9,610 nt of DNA from CAYQZD01 sp964421875 (GCA_964421875.1 CAYQZD010000134.1:1-9610); one strand, 5' to 3'. Shown: positions 1 to 5,534, counted from the stretch's first letter. Numbers and translations are program-made. The notes: generated by a model from the sequence alone, not told the origin.

Positions 1-65
1 CAAGAAGATGGATTCCCGCTTTCGCGGGAATGACATCCTTTTTCCGTCATTCTTTCAAGAATGAC
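1..65. repeat. Two short palindromic repeats (dispersed GTCATTC-type family)
   Basis: Two hairpins lie side by side. The first has arms ATTCCCGC at 12-19 and GCGGGAAT at 24-31 around TTTC, followed by GAC, so it ends in the GAATGAC signature. The second is GTCATTCT at 46-53 and AGAATGAC at 58-65 around TTCA. Both share the GTCATTC/GAATGAC terminal motif with the complete elements at 3912-3979 and 9472-9539, so they look like partial or decayed members of the same family. The left one may continue beyond the window. They lie downstream of mgtE and contain no U-run that would make them a clear terminator. Confidence 0.7.
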
Positions 66-116
66 TATAATTCCGGTTTTTATCCCGAAGATTCGGGAGG
101 AGACCTGACTTCTTCC

Positions 117-178
117 CCGGTTTTCTGTTTTCTGTTCTCGGTCTTCGCTTTTCAGTTCTCAGTCTTGGTTTTCGGTCT
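117..178. repeat. Degenerate heptanucleotide tandem array downstream of mgtE
   Basis: Read on the plus strand in steps of seven from 117, the sequence is CCGGTTT, TCTGTTT, TCTGTTC, TCGGTCT, TCGCTTT, TCAGTTC, TCAGTCT, then a six-base unit TGGTTT, then TCGGTCT. The loose consensus is TC(A/G/T)GT(T/C)(T/C). The array stops three bases short of the mgtE stop codon at 182-184. It is a pyrimidine/purine-biased strand-asymmetric tract and encodes nothing on the minus strand. Heptamer arrays of this general kind are known in several bacterial groups; what maintains them is uncertain. Confidence 0.75.
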
Positions 179-181
179 ATC

Positions 182-1528
182 TCACATCAATATCGCCGAG
201 GCGATGCTCAAATATATCATAACACCAATGATATCATTCGAAATGGTCACAAACGGTCCCATCGCCACCGCAGGGTCCACATTCACCCGCTTCAGCAACA
301 GCGGCGCTGAAGAGCCCACTAACGCCGACACCATTATCACCACCAACAGCGAGAAGCTGATGACGAATCCCTGCATTGTCACTCCCTGCCACAGGATGAT
401 TATCGCCGCCAGCAGCGCCGCCACTATGAAACCGTTGAACAGCGCCACCCCTAATTCCTTTAGTATGCGGTGGCCCGTGTCCCTAAAGGAGATTTCGCCG
501 GTGGCTAATCCCCGCACCACAATGGTGGAGGCTTGGATACCCACATTTCCCCCCATCGCCGTGACCACCGGAATGAAGAAGGTGAGGGTGATTAAGGCTT
601 CCAGCGATTCCACAAACCCGCTCATCACCCAGGCGGCGATTATCCCGCCCGCCAACCCCACTATAAGCCAGGGGAGCCGCTGGCGCGAGGAGATGAAAAC
701 CGAGCGCGAAGAAGGCTCTTCCTCCAGCGTCCCGGAAATATATCCAATATCCTCGGATGACTCCTCGTCCAAGACCTCCATTGCGTCGTCCCAGGTTATC
801 CGGCCTAAAAGTCTTCCTTCGGAATCCACCACCGGCGCTGAGACCAAATCGTAGCGGTTAATCATCCGCGCCACCTCCTCCTGGTCGGCTTCGGCGTTCA
901 CCGGGTGGACCTCCGGATCCACCAGCGATTTCACCAGTGTTTTAGAGGGCGAGATTATCAGGCTCTTGAGCGAAACCTTGCCCAGCAGCACTCCGGAGTT
1001 TTTCACCACCCATACGGTGTAAAGGTCCTCGACTTCTTCCGACATTTTTCGAATTTGCTCAATTGCTTGCTGCACGGTCTGGGTTTCGAGCACCGACACC
1101 AACTCGGTGCTCATTATTCCGCCGGCGGTGTCTTCATCGTATTTAAGAAGTTCCCGGACATCCTCACGCTTCTCCTCCGGCAGCGCCGACAGCACATCCT
1201 CGACCACCTCCGGTTCCACCGCCCCCAAGACGTCGGCTGCTTCATCGGAATCGAGTTCATCCACCAGCTCCGCCAATCGCGGGCTGGTGATATCCTTCAG
1301 CACCGCTTCCTGCTCGCGGTCCGCCAGTTCCACCAGCACATCGGAAGCCAGCTCCGGTTCCAGCAGGTCGAAGATGATATGCTGAGATATCCGAGGGAAC
1401 CGGGGGAAAAGGAAGGCGATGTCCGCCGGATGCGCCTCCAGCAGCAAAGCCTGCAGCGAATCGAAGTCCTCTTCCTCTATCAGTGATTCAATCCGTTCCT
1501 GCAGTATTTTCAGTTCATCCTCAGTCAT
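182..1528 (-). CDS. mgtE: Magnesium transporter MgtE
   Basis: Mg2+-selective channel/transporter of the inner membrane; the family works as a dimer gated by cytoplasmic Mg2+. The 448 residues match the usual length near 450. In order: an acidic helical N domain (about 1-130), two CBS domains (about 131-262, the second with APVVDSEGRLLGRITWDD), a plug/linker helix rich in Glu (255-272), then five predicted membrane helices from about 285. Family signatures are VVTAMGGNVGIQAS (321-334) and GPFVTISND (424-432). Asp432 falls where the Thermus protein has its pore aspartate. The ATG at 1528 has only a weak ribosome binding site (AAGG ten bases upstream), while a much stronger GGAGG lies further up in front of a seven-codon reading frame (see 1535-1558). 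It is a single gene, with large gaps on both sides. No truncation is visible. Confidence 0.96.
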   Translation of the reverse strand: MTEDELKILQERIESLIEEEDFDSLQALLLEAHPADIAFLFPRFPRISQHIIFDLLEPELASDVLVELADREQEAVLKDITSPRLAELVDELDSDEAADVLGAVEPEVVEDVLSALPEEKREDVRELLKYDEDTAGGIMSTELVSVLETQTVQQAIEQIRKMSEEVEDLYTVWVVKNSGVLLGKVSLKSLIISPSKTLVKSLVDPEVHPVNAEADQEEVARMINRYDLVSAPVVDSEGRLLGRITWDDAMEVLDEESSEDIGYISGTLEEEPSSRSVFISSRQRLPWLIVGLAGGIIAAWVMSGFVESLEALITLTFFIPVVTAMGGNVGIQASTIVVRGLATGEISFRDTGHRILKELGVALFNGFIVAALLAAIIILWQGVTMQGFVISFSLLVVIMVSALVGSSAPLLLKRVNVDPAVAMGPFVTISNDIIGVMIYLSIASAILM

Positions 1529-1534
1529 AACGCG

Positions 1535-1558
1535 TCAGCCTTGGTTTATAAGAGTCAT
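1535..1558 (-). CDS. Possible seven-codon leader ORF upstream of mgtE
   Basis: On the minus strand GGAGG (1565-1561) is followed after two bases by ATG ACT CTT ATA AAC CAA GGC TGA, encoding MTLINQG. Its stop lies six bases before the mgtE ATG and in the same frame. The SD-to-ATG spacing of two bases is shorter than usual, which argues against efficient initiation. A leader peptide coupled to mgtE would be functionally attractive, because short leader ORFs control other Mg2+ transporter genes in enterobacteria. That is analogy only; the sequence here is unrelated. Confidence 0.25.
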   Translation of the reverse strand: MTLINQG

Positions 1559-1741
1559 CTCCTCCGGTATAAATGTTATCTGATTACGGAATCAATTTAT
1601 AACCACAATCGGCAGGGGGGATTTTATCCCACCGAATTATTTTTATTCAAAACCGGCGACTTTTAATCCCATTTTCGTAAAGCCGCCCGGGCCTCCAAGT
1701 ATAAGCTTTCAAGCGTAAAGCAACTTTATTTATTATAAAAC

Positions 1742-1770
1742 TTGACAAATGTTCAGCGTTATCGCATATT
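1742..1770 (+). promoter_or_regulatory. Sigma-70-like promoter facing right, away from mgtE
   Basis: A perfect TTGACA at 1742-1747 is followed after 17 bases by CATATT at 1765-1770, which matches four of six positions of TATAAT. It points rightward into the 3' end of the oppositely oriented TPR gene, so it serves no recognised gene. A transcript starting near 1777 would carry the small hairpins at 1782-1802 and 1810-1823 and the TCA run. It could make a small RNA or an antisense transcript of the TPR gene. This is sequence match only. Confidence 0.45.
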
Positions 1771-1830
1771 ACCTGAGGGGGGCTATTGCTAACAACGGTA
1801 GCGCTGGCTGCGAGTTCATTCGCTTCACCC

Positions 1831-1860
1831 TCATCTTCATCATCATTATCATCATCATCA
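1831..1860. repeat. TCA trinucleotide low-complexity run
   Basis: Ten consecutive triplets, eight of them TCA and the other two TCT and TTA. In one plus-strand frame, starting from a TTG at 1786 and ending at TAA 1939-1941, this gives a 51-residue frame with a serine run. That frame has no convincing start signal, because its GAGGGG would lie at the predicted transcription start, so I treat this as a simple repeat rather than a gene. Confidence 0.6.
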
Positions 1861-1921
1861 ACGCAGCGAGTTCGGTATACATTTAATTACCTGAATTACA
1901 TTACAATAAATCACAATTATA

Positions 1922-2560
1922 CTATTCCGTCCCGCTTTTAAGATGACCGATTTTCTGCAGGTATTTCGCCGCGTTGGGATGGCCCAATTCTTTCGCTTTT
2001 AAGAAATCTTTCACCGCGTCTTCATCGACGCCGAAGGCGTAGTAAAGATATCCCCGGCTGAAGTAAGCCTGGGCGAAGTTAGGGTCGAGTTCGATAGCTT
2101 TATTGAAGTCGTCCAGCGCTTCCTTGTCGCCGCCGAAGTTGAAATAAGCGTGCCCCCGATTGTTGTAAATCGAAGGGTCTTCGGGATTAAGCTCAATCGC
2201 TTTGTTGTAATCGTGAATCGCTTTGGAATAATCTCCTTTAAGGTGGTATGCCATCCCGCGCTTGCTGAAGGCCTGAGTCTTTTGGGGATTGATACTGATA
2301 GCCTGAGTGTAGTTTTCGATGGCTTTATCGTAATCCTTCCGCTGGCTGTAGGCGTGGCCGCGGGCGACATAAGGTTCAGCGTAATTGGGCATCACCTCCA
2401 CCGCCTTGGTGTAATATGCGATGGCTCTGGTGTAGTCCCTTTTCTGCAGGTAATCATGCCCCCGCGCCATATACTTACGCACCAATTCCATATCCCCGGC
2501 GCGGGTCAGGCAGGTTATGAACAACAACAGGATGGTTGATAAAAATATCTTTCTTAACAC
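1922..2560 (-). CDS. Secreted tetratricopeptide-repeat (TPR) protein
   Basis: A 212-residue protein with an N-terminal signal peptide: Lys/Arg at 3-4, a hydrophobic core at about 5-17, and a plausible signal peptidase I site after Leu-Thr-Arg-Ala, near residue 21. Cys17 is not in a convincing lipobox. The mature part is five 34-residue TPR units (about 26-59, 60-93, 94-127, 128-161, 162-195) with the expected G-x-A-Y and A-I-x-x-Y/F-x-x-A-I positions and Pro near each unit end. TPR arrays are protein-binding scaffolds, so a periplasmic adaptor role is likely; the partner is unknown. The start is GTG (2560-2558), chosen because it opens the signal peptide and lies just below a good promoter. 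The gene lies 67 bases after the GlmU-like gene but seems to have its own promoter. Confidence 0.85.
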   Translation of the reverse strand: MLRKIFLSTILLLFITCLTRAGDMELVRKYMARGHDYLQKRDYTRAIAYYTKAVEVMPNYAEPYVARGHAYSQRKDYDKAIENYTQAISINPQKTQAFSKRGMAYHLKGDYSKAIHDYNKAIELNPEDPSIYNNRGHAYFNFGGDKEALDDFNKAIELDPNFAQAYFSRGYLYYAFGVDEDAVKDFLKAKELGHPNAAKYLQKIGHLKSGTE

Positions 2561-2573
2561 GATGAAATCCGTT

Positions 2574-2603
2574 ATTATATATTCGTGGTATTATCGGTGT
2601 CAC
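2574..2603 (-). promoter_or_regulatory. Promoter of the TPR gene
   Basis: On the minus strand the -35 is GTGACA (2603-2598, five of six matches) and the -10 is a perfect TATAAT (2579-2574), separated by 18 bases. The GTG start lies 13 bases below the -10, so the 5' leader would be only about six bases, close to leaderless. A second perfect TATAAT lies just upstream (2613-2608), with another TGACACCG (2630-2623) before it, but at an unsuitable 12-base spacing. The region therefore looks like a partial duplication of a TGACACCG...TATAAT unit. The upstream copy begins inside the stop codon of the GlmU-like gene. Confidence 0.55.
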
Positions 2604-2627
2604 TTTGATTATACAGCGGTACCGGTG

Positions 2628-3845
2628 TCATTTTTTCTTGCGCATAACATCGTCGTAAACCCGTTTCAACGCGGCAGCCTCTTCCTTGGAAAGCGATTCG
2701 CCCCGGCGGTTCATAACTTTGTGGGCGATGAGGATGGCGTCTCCGTGGTCGGAGCGTATCAGTTGTTTTCCGTCGCTCCAGTGGAAAGAGGGGATGAAGC
2801 GGGGCTGGAATCCGGGGCCGTAAGCCATCGCCGCCACCCCGACTACGGAGCCGGTGTTGAAGGTGGTGTTGATGCCGGTTTTGGAGTGGTCGCCCATAAA
2901 CAAGCCCACGAAGATTTTGCCGGAGTTTACCCGCCGTTCTCCGATTTGCACCTTGACCGGGGTATAGTTGTTCTTGAGGTCGCTGTTTTCGGTGCCGGCT
3001 CCGAGGTTGCACCATTGACCGATGTAGGCGTGCCCTAAGAAGCCCTCGTGCTGTTTGTTGGAATAGCCGTGAATTACACTCTCTTCGACTTCGCCTCCCA
3101 CCTTGCATATGGGCCCGATAGAAGTCCCGGGATAGATTTTTGCGCCGATTTTCAGCAGCGACCCTTCTCCTATAGCCGCCGGACCGATTACCGCCGCATT
3201 GGGCATAATTTTCATCCCCTTGCCCAGTAAAATCGGTCCTTCGGATGAGTCAAGCACAACGCCGGGCGAGAGGGAAACCTCGCCTTCAGCGAACACTCCA
3301 GCGCCGGAGACGATGTGGACGCCCTGCGGGGCGTATTCCACGGGATTAATCTGCCTGATTCCCTTCATTCGCTTCAAATCCCGCTCTATCCAGGTGTGGG
3401 TTTTATCCACCAGGTCCCAGGGGTATTCGATGATTTCCGCTTCGATTTCGCGGCGGGGGAGGCCTTCCGCCAGCTTGGAGGGGTCGATTACGCCAGCCGC
3501 TGTTATAGGATTGTCCATCAGGGCGGCGACCAGTTCCTCCTCGCAGAAATAGGCGGCTTCCCCGTTGTATTCCAGCAGGGGAGCGGGATTGTCAATGAGC
3601 GCTCGTCCATTGAGGAACAGGGTTTTTCCCTGCGGAGTTTCGTTTACGTGGGCTCCGGGGCGGAGCTGTTTCGCCAGGGGCGCAAGGTAATCCCGGCAGG
3701 TGTAGCCGAGAGTATCTTCCCCCGCCAGCAGGGCGAGTTTATCCGCCAGTGCGGTTATGCCGCACTTCAGTTCCCAGACCGGGCGGGTGAGGGATAAGGG
3801 CTGGAGTTTTTCCCAGCCGGGGTCTTCGTAGATGATGATGGGCAT
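2628..3845 (-). CDS. GlmU-like sugar nucleotidyltransferase/acetyltransferase (alternative bacterial type)
   Basis: At 405 residues it fits the alternative GlmU family (UDP-GlcNAc diphosphorylase/glucosamine-1-phosphate N-acetyltransferase type) that replaces classical GlmU in many Bacteroidetes-related bacteria. The N-terminal part opens with MPIIIYEDPGWEKLQPLSLT and RPVWELKCG (21-29), which are family hallmarks, instead of the glycine-rich L-x-A-G-x-G-T loop of classical nucleotidyltransferases. From about 177 to 345 it is a left-handed beta-helix of hexapeptide repeats. GHAYIGQWCNLGAGTENSD (271-289) resembles the GlmU acetyltransferase active region, and MGDHSKTGINT (317-327) follows. The expected role is cytoplasmic UDP-GlcNAc synthesis for peptidoglycan and lipopolysaccharide. 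I cannot confirm substrate specificity. The ATG at 3845 has no clear Shine-Dalgarno sequence. It lies directly upstream of the TPR gene, and the two may or may not share a transcript. Confidence 0.85.
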   Translation of the reverse strand: MPIIIYEDPGWEKLQPLSLTRPVWELKCGITALADKLALLAGEDTLGYTCRDYLAPLAKQLRPGAHVNETPQGKTLFLNGRALIDNPAPLLEYNGEAAYFCEEELVAALMDNPITAAGVIDPSKLAEGLPRREIEAEIIEYPWDLVDKTHTWIERDLKRMKGIRQINPVEYAPQGVHIVSGAGVFAEGEVSLSPGVVLDSSEGPILLGKGMKIMPNAAVIGPAAIGEGSLLKIGAKIYPGTSIGPICKVGGEVEESVIHGYSNKQHEGFLGHAYIGQWCNLGAGTENSDLKNNYTPVKVQIGERRVNSGKIFVGLFMGDHSKTGINTTFNTGSVVGVAAMAYGPGFQPRFIPSFHWSDGKQLIRSDHGDAILIAHKVMNRRGESLSKEEAAALKRVYDDVMRKKK

Positions 3846-3911
3846 AAGGGTAGTTGCTTATAACTATTATTTACAGATAATTAACTTGGTTTCCAGGTAA
3901 AATCCAGTTTG

Positions 3912-3979
3912 GTCATTCCGGCGCAGCCGGAATCCCTCCAGAAAGGAAGGATTCTGGCTCGCTTCGCGGCCAGAATGAC
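3912..3979. repeat. 68-base MITE-like palindromic element, copy A
   Basis: The element starts GTCATTCCGG and ends CCAGAATGAC, terminal inverted repeats with one mismatch. Each half holds a small palindrome, CCGGCGCAGCCGG on the left and TGGC...GCCA around TCGCTTCGCG on the right. The copy at 9472-9539 is the same length and orientation and differs at five positions by my count, all in the centre. There is no coding capacity. The family resembles the GTCATTC...GAATGAC intergenic repeats seen in many bacterial genomes and is probably non-autonomous. Confidence 0.85.
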
Positions 3980-4035
3980 GATTTCAAGTATCGCTCATAG
4001 AACTTGATTGTTGTTTTACAACTTCATATGTGAGC

Positions 4036-4098
4036 CGGAACCTTGTTCCGACAAGTTGTTTTGAGCTTTTTTATGGCGGAATGAGATTCCGCCCTACA
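4036..4098. repeat. Two-hairpin palindromic element ending CCCTACAG
   Basis: Hairpin 1 is CGGAAC (4036-4041) with GTTCCG (4045-4050). It overlaps an alternative hairpin, CTTGT (4042-4046) with ACAAG (4051-4055), so the two exclude each other. Hairpin 2 is GGCGGAAT (4075-4082) with ATTCCGCC (4086-4093), eight perfect pairs around GAG, followed by CTACAG. The CCTAC ending also closes the element at 5414-5505, which suggests a second dispersed repeat family. It lies upstream of the promoter at 4123 and so is not part of that gene's leader. Confidence 0.6.
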
Positions 4099-4122
4099 GT
4101 TACTATTTTTCTAAGATTTTCC

Positions 4123-4151
4123 TTGACTTAATTGAAATATTTTATTATCGT
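4123..4151 (+). promoter_or_regulatory. Promoter of the 18-residue repeat protein gene
   Basis: TTGACT (4123-4128, five of six matches) is separated by 17 bases from TATCGT (4146-4151, four of six). The surrounding DNA is AT-rich. The predicted transcript starts near 4158 and reaches the ATG at 4197 after about 40 bases, with AGAGG at 4186-4190 six bases before the ATG as a good ribosome binding site. Confidence 0.5.
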
Positions 4152-4196
4152 AAGGCGAATTGTCCGCCCCGATACAATCAAATTCAGAGGCAGATT

Positions 4197-4718
4197 ATGA
4201 AATGCGCTATGTTTCTATTCCTGACGCTGCTTCTCCCTGTTTTAGCTTTCGCGCAGGCGGAGGAACCTATCCTGAAGTACAATCCCTTCGACAACAACTG
4301 GCAATGGACCAATCCTCAGGCTGAACTGCAGTATAATCCCCATACCAACACCTGGGATTTCACTGCATCGGGACAGTTTCTACAGTACAATCCTCATTCA
4401 GGCTCCTGGGAGTGGGGCTCGGAAAAGGCGGGATTGCAGTACAATCCTCATTCGAACCAATGGAGTGTCGAGGAGCCGGGCAGTGAACTGAAGTACAATC
4501 CCTTCGAAAACAAGTGGCAGTACGCGCCTCAGGAGAGTCAGTTGTCCTACAATCCCTTCACCGGGAAATGGGAGTATCCCTCTCCGGGCGGCCGTTCAGC
4601 GGCGCAGTTGCTGCGCGAGCTAAATGGTTTAGATACTTCGAAACTAGTCGATTGGTTCAACAAGCTTACTAACCGGGAGTTGGAAACTCTGAAGAATGCT
4701 TTAGAGCATAATAAATAA
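4197..4718 (+). CDS. Secreted protein with six 18-residue YNP...W repeats (family not recognised)
   Basis: I do not recognise this 173-residue protein. It has a typical signal peptide (hydrophobic 5-18, Ala-Phe-Ala-Gln, cleavage near 19-21). Residues 26-133 are six tandem repeats, each exactly 18 residues, starting at Leu26, 44, 62, 80, 98 and 116. Each follows the pattern L-(K/Q/S)-Y-N-P-(F/H)-x-(N/G)-x-W-x-(aromatic or Val), then six variable, polar residues. Tyr, Asn, Pro and Trp are invariant in all six. The C-terminal 40 residues are charged and probably helical. Regular spacing of Tyr and Trp suggests a beta-hairpin repeat fold, perhaps binding surface sugars or wall material; that is inference. 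The Y-N...W spacing loosely recalls WW domains and choline-binding repeats but matches neither. The start is supported by AGAGG six bases upstream. It stands alone and converges on the ORF6N gene. Confidence 0.88.
   Translation: MKCAMFLFLTLLLPVLAFAQAEEPILKYNPFDNNWQWTNPQAELQYNPHTNTWDFTASGQFLQYNPHSGSWEWGSEKAGLQYNPHSNQWSVEEPGSELKYNPFENKWQYAPQESQLSYNPFTGKWEYPSPGGRSAAQLLRELNGLDTSKLVDWFNKLTNRELETLKNALEHNK
4272..4595 (+). repeat. Six tandem 54-base coding repeats
   Basis: These are the DNA units behind the 18-residue repeats, in frame, without any insertion or deletion between units. The core TACAATCC(C/T) recurs in every unit except the second, which has TATAATCCC. Units 3 and 4 share CAGTACAATCCTCATTC exactly, while flanking codons have diverged. 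The pattern fits old duplications under selection for the protein core. Unit number may vary between strains. Confidence 0.85.
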
Positions 4719-4827
4719 GACAATTTATGAATTAACGGAAATTTTAGCAAGCGGAATCCAAGATTCTATAGACTGAATGCACCGGGATATAGTCAGGAAT
4801 AACCAAGCCTATGATATTATTGAGACG

Positions 4828-5358
4828 CTAATACATGTCATTCTCATTTCCCTTCACCTGAAATCCCACCTTCCCCTTTTTCTTTTCCGGCGGGGTCATA
4901 AGCTGGGCGATGGCTTTAAATACTACAGCGAACTGCTTATCGTATTTTTTCTCCATTTCTTTGAGTTTGCGGGCGAGTTCTTCGTGTGAGATGAGCATTT
5001 CCCGGAGTTTCACGAAGGTCCTCATAATCTGGATATTGACCTCCACCGCCCGTTTGCTCCGCAGAACGCTGGAGAGCATCGCCACACCCTGCTCGGTGAA
5101 AGCGTAGGGATTATGACGCACACCACCTCTGCCCCTGTTTGAAATCACAATTTGTGATTTCAAAACCTTATATTCATTATTATCAAGCTGAAACATAAAG
5201 TCTTCGGGGAATCTCTCTATGTTCCGCTTGACTGCTTGCATTAGAACTCGATGTTCAACGCCGTATAACTCAGATAGGTGAGCGCTGAGCATTATTTTCA
5301 ATCCCCGGATAAGGAATATCCGGTTTTCAATTCTTTCAAGAGGGATAATGTCTCCCAT
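4828..5358 (-). CDS. ORF6N-domain DNA-binding protein
   Basis: A 176-residue protein with an ORF6N domain over about residues 8-120. The family pattern is clear: IENRIFLIRGLKIML, LSELYGVEHRVLMQAVKRN, RFPEDFMFQL, PYAFTEQGVAMLSSVLRSKRA and VNIQIMRTFVKLRE. ORF6N domains are linked to phage and mobile-element DNA-binding proteins related to KilA-N and Bro, but solitary chromosomal copies are common in Bacteroidetes-related bacteria. Their targets are unknown. After the domain comes a probable coiled coil (about 122-147), then a Lys-rich tail. The ATG is preceded by AAGGGAG. No phage or recombinase gene is nearby, so this is probably an orphan regulator. A 27-base palindrome lies inside the coding region, over the codons for residues 66-74 (see 5138-5164). 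Confidence 0.9.
   Translation of the reverse strand: MGDIIPLERIENRIFLIRGLKIMLSAHLSELYGVEHRVLMQAVKRNIERFPEDFMFQLDNNEYKVLKSQIVISNRGRGGVRHNPYAFTEQGVAMLSSVLRSKRAVEVNIQIMRTFVKLREMLISHEELARKLKEMEKKYDKQFAVVFKAIAQLMTPPEKKKGKVGFQVKGNENDMY
5138..5164. repeat. Nearly perfect 27-base palindrome inside the ORF6N gene
   Basis: Arms TTTGAAATCACAA (5138-5150) and TTGTGATTTCAAA (5152-5164) are 13 bases each, exactly complementary, around a single T. On the coding strand the palindrome encodes the Leu-Lys-Ser-Gln-Ile-Val-Ile-Ser-Asn segment of the ORF6N domain. It could be a protein-binding site, possibly for autoregulation, a transcript hairpin, or the scar of a small palindromic insertion that kept the frame. 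The arms are certain; the role is inference. Confidence 0.85.
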
Positions 5359-5413
5359 AGTCTCCCTTAGCTATTATTATTTATGACTTTCACATAATAG
5401 ACCGCTGCGTCCA

Positions 5414-5505
5414 GTAGGGCGGGTCATTTAATTCCGCCGAATATTCCGCAGAGTGCGGGGACTCTGCGGCACAGTGGATTGTCGGCTTTGAATAAGCCGA
5501 CCTAC
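5414..5505. repeat. Multi-hairpin palindromic element bounded by GTAGG/CCTAC
   Basis: The outer pair GTAGG (5414-5418) and CCTAC (5501-5505) encloses three hairpins. They are GGCGG 5418-5422 with CCGCC 5434-5438; CCGCAGAGT 5446-5454 with ACTCTGCGG 5461-5469 (nine perfect pairs, six-base loop); and GTCGGCTT 5481-5488 with AAGCCGAC 5494-5501 (eight perfect pairs). The ends of the outer pair overlap the first and third hairpins by one base. It lacks tRNA consensus features such as GGTTCRA, so it is not a tRNA. The CCTACA ending links it to the element at 4036-4098. It occupies most of the 5359-5560 intergenic region. Confidence 0.6.
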
Positions 5506-5534
5506 AAGACAGCAACAATGTGGTATAAAGGAGA

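Larger units (their letters stand above)
1529..1921. other. Intergenic region between the TPR gene and mgtE
   Basis: These 393 bases lie between two minus-strand genes. From right to left they hold an AT-rich stretch after the TPR stop, a TCA-rich run (1831-1860), small hairpins (GCTATTG 1782-1788 with CGGTAGC 1796-1802, using G-U pairs; GCGA/TCGC 1810-1823), a rightward promoter (1742-1770), the self-complementary GCCCGGGC (1685-1692), a dyad TGATT-N4-AATCA (1581-1594) and the mgtE leader. I looked for an M-box-like Mg2+ riboswitch on the minus strand and could not support one. No convincing minus-strand promoter for mgtE stands out. The best is TTGATT, 18 bases, TATACC, just upstream of the GGAGG. 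Confidence 0.5.
3846..4196. other. Divergent intergenic region with dispersed repeats
   Basis: This region separates the minus-strand GlmU-like gene from the plus-strand repeat protein, so it must hold promoters for both. It contains a complete 68-base palindromic element (3912-3979), a small hairpin GTTGT-TTT-ACAAC (4010-4022), a two-hairpin element (4036-4098) and the plus-strand promoter (4123-4151). For the GlmU-like gene I see only a weak minus-strand TATAAG about 15 bases before the ATG, with no good -35. Confidence 0.5.

Noticed and set aside
30..854. Long plus-strand open frame opposite mgtE
   Set aside because: It is the antisense shadow of a strongly supported mgtE. Its translation has low-complexity Ser/Thr/Pro composition and no recognisable domain.
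1561..1740. M-box (Mg2+) riboswitch upstream of mgtE
   Set aside because: I could not find the conserved stems on the minus strand by eye; only a short dyad at 1581-1594 and a GC palindrome were seen.
1831..1860. Resemblance to an amino-acid biosynthesis leader peptide with a run of regulatory codons
   Set aside because: In the frame from the TTG at 1786 the run reads Ser, there is no terminator/antiterminator pair, and no biosynthetic operon follows on the plus strand.
1786..1941. Possible 51-residue Ser-rich small protein on the plus strand
   Set aside because: TTG start, SD-like GAGGGG located at the predicted transcription start, and the bulk of the frame is a TCA repeat. I kept only the promoter as a finding.
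4719..4827. Bidirectional terminator between the converging repeat-protein and ORF6N genes
   Set aside because: Only a five-pair stem GAATC/GATTC at 4754-4766 without a T-run; too weak to call.
4828..5358. Prophage or mobile island around the ORF6N gene
   Set aside because: No integrase, transposase, structural phage gene or attachment site in the window; solitary chromosomal ORF6N genes are common.
5414..5505. Divergent tRNA gene
   Set aside because: No T-loop GGTTCRA, no D-loop GG and no seven-pair acceptor stem; the outer stem is five pairs and overlaps its neighbours.
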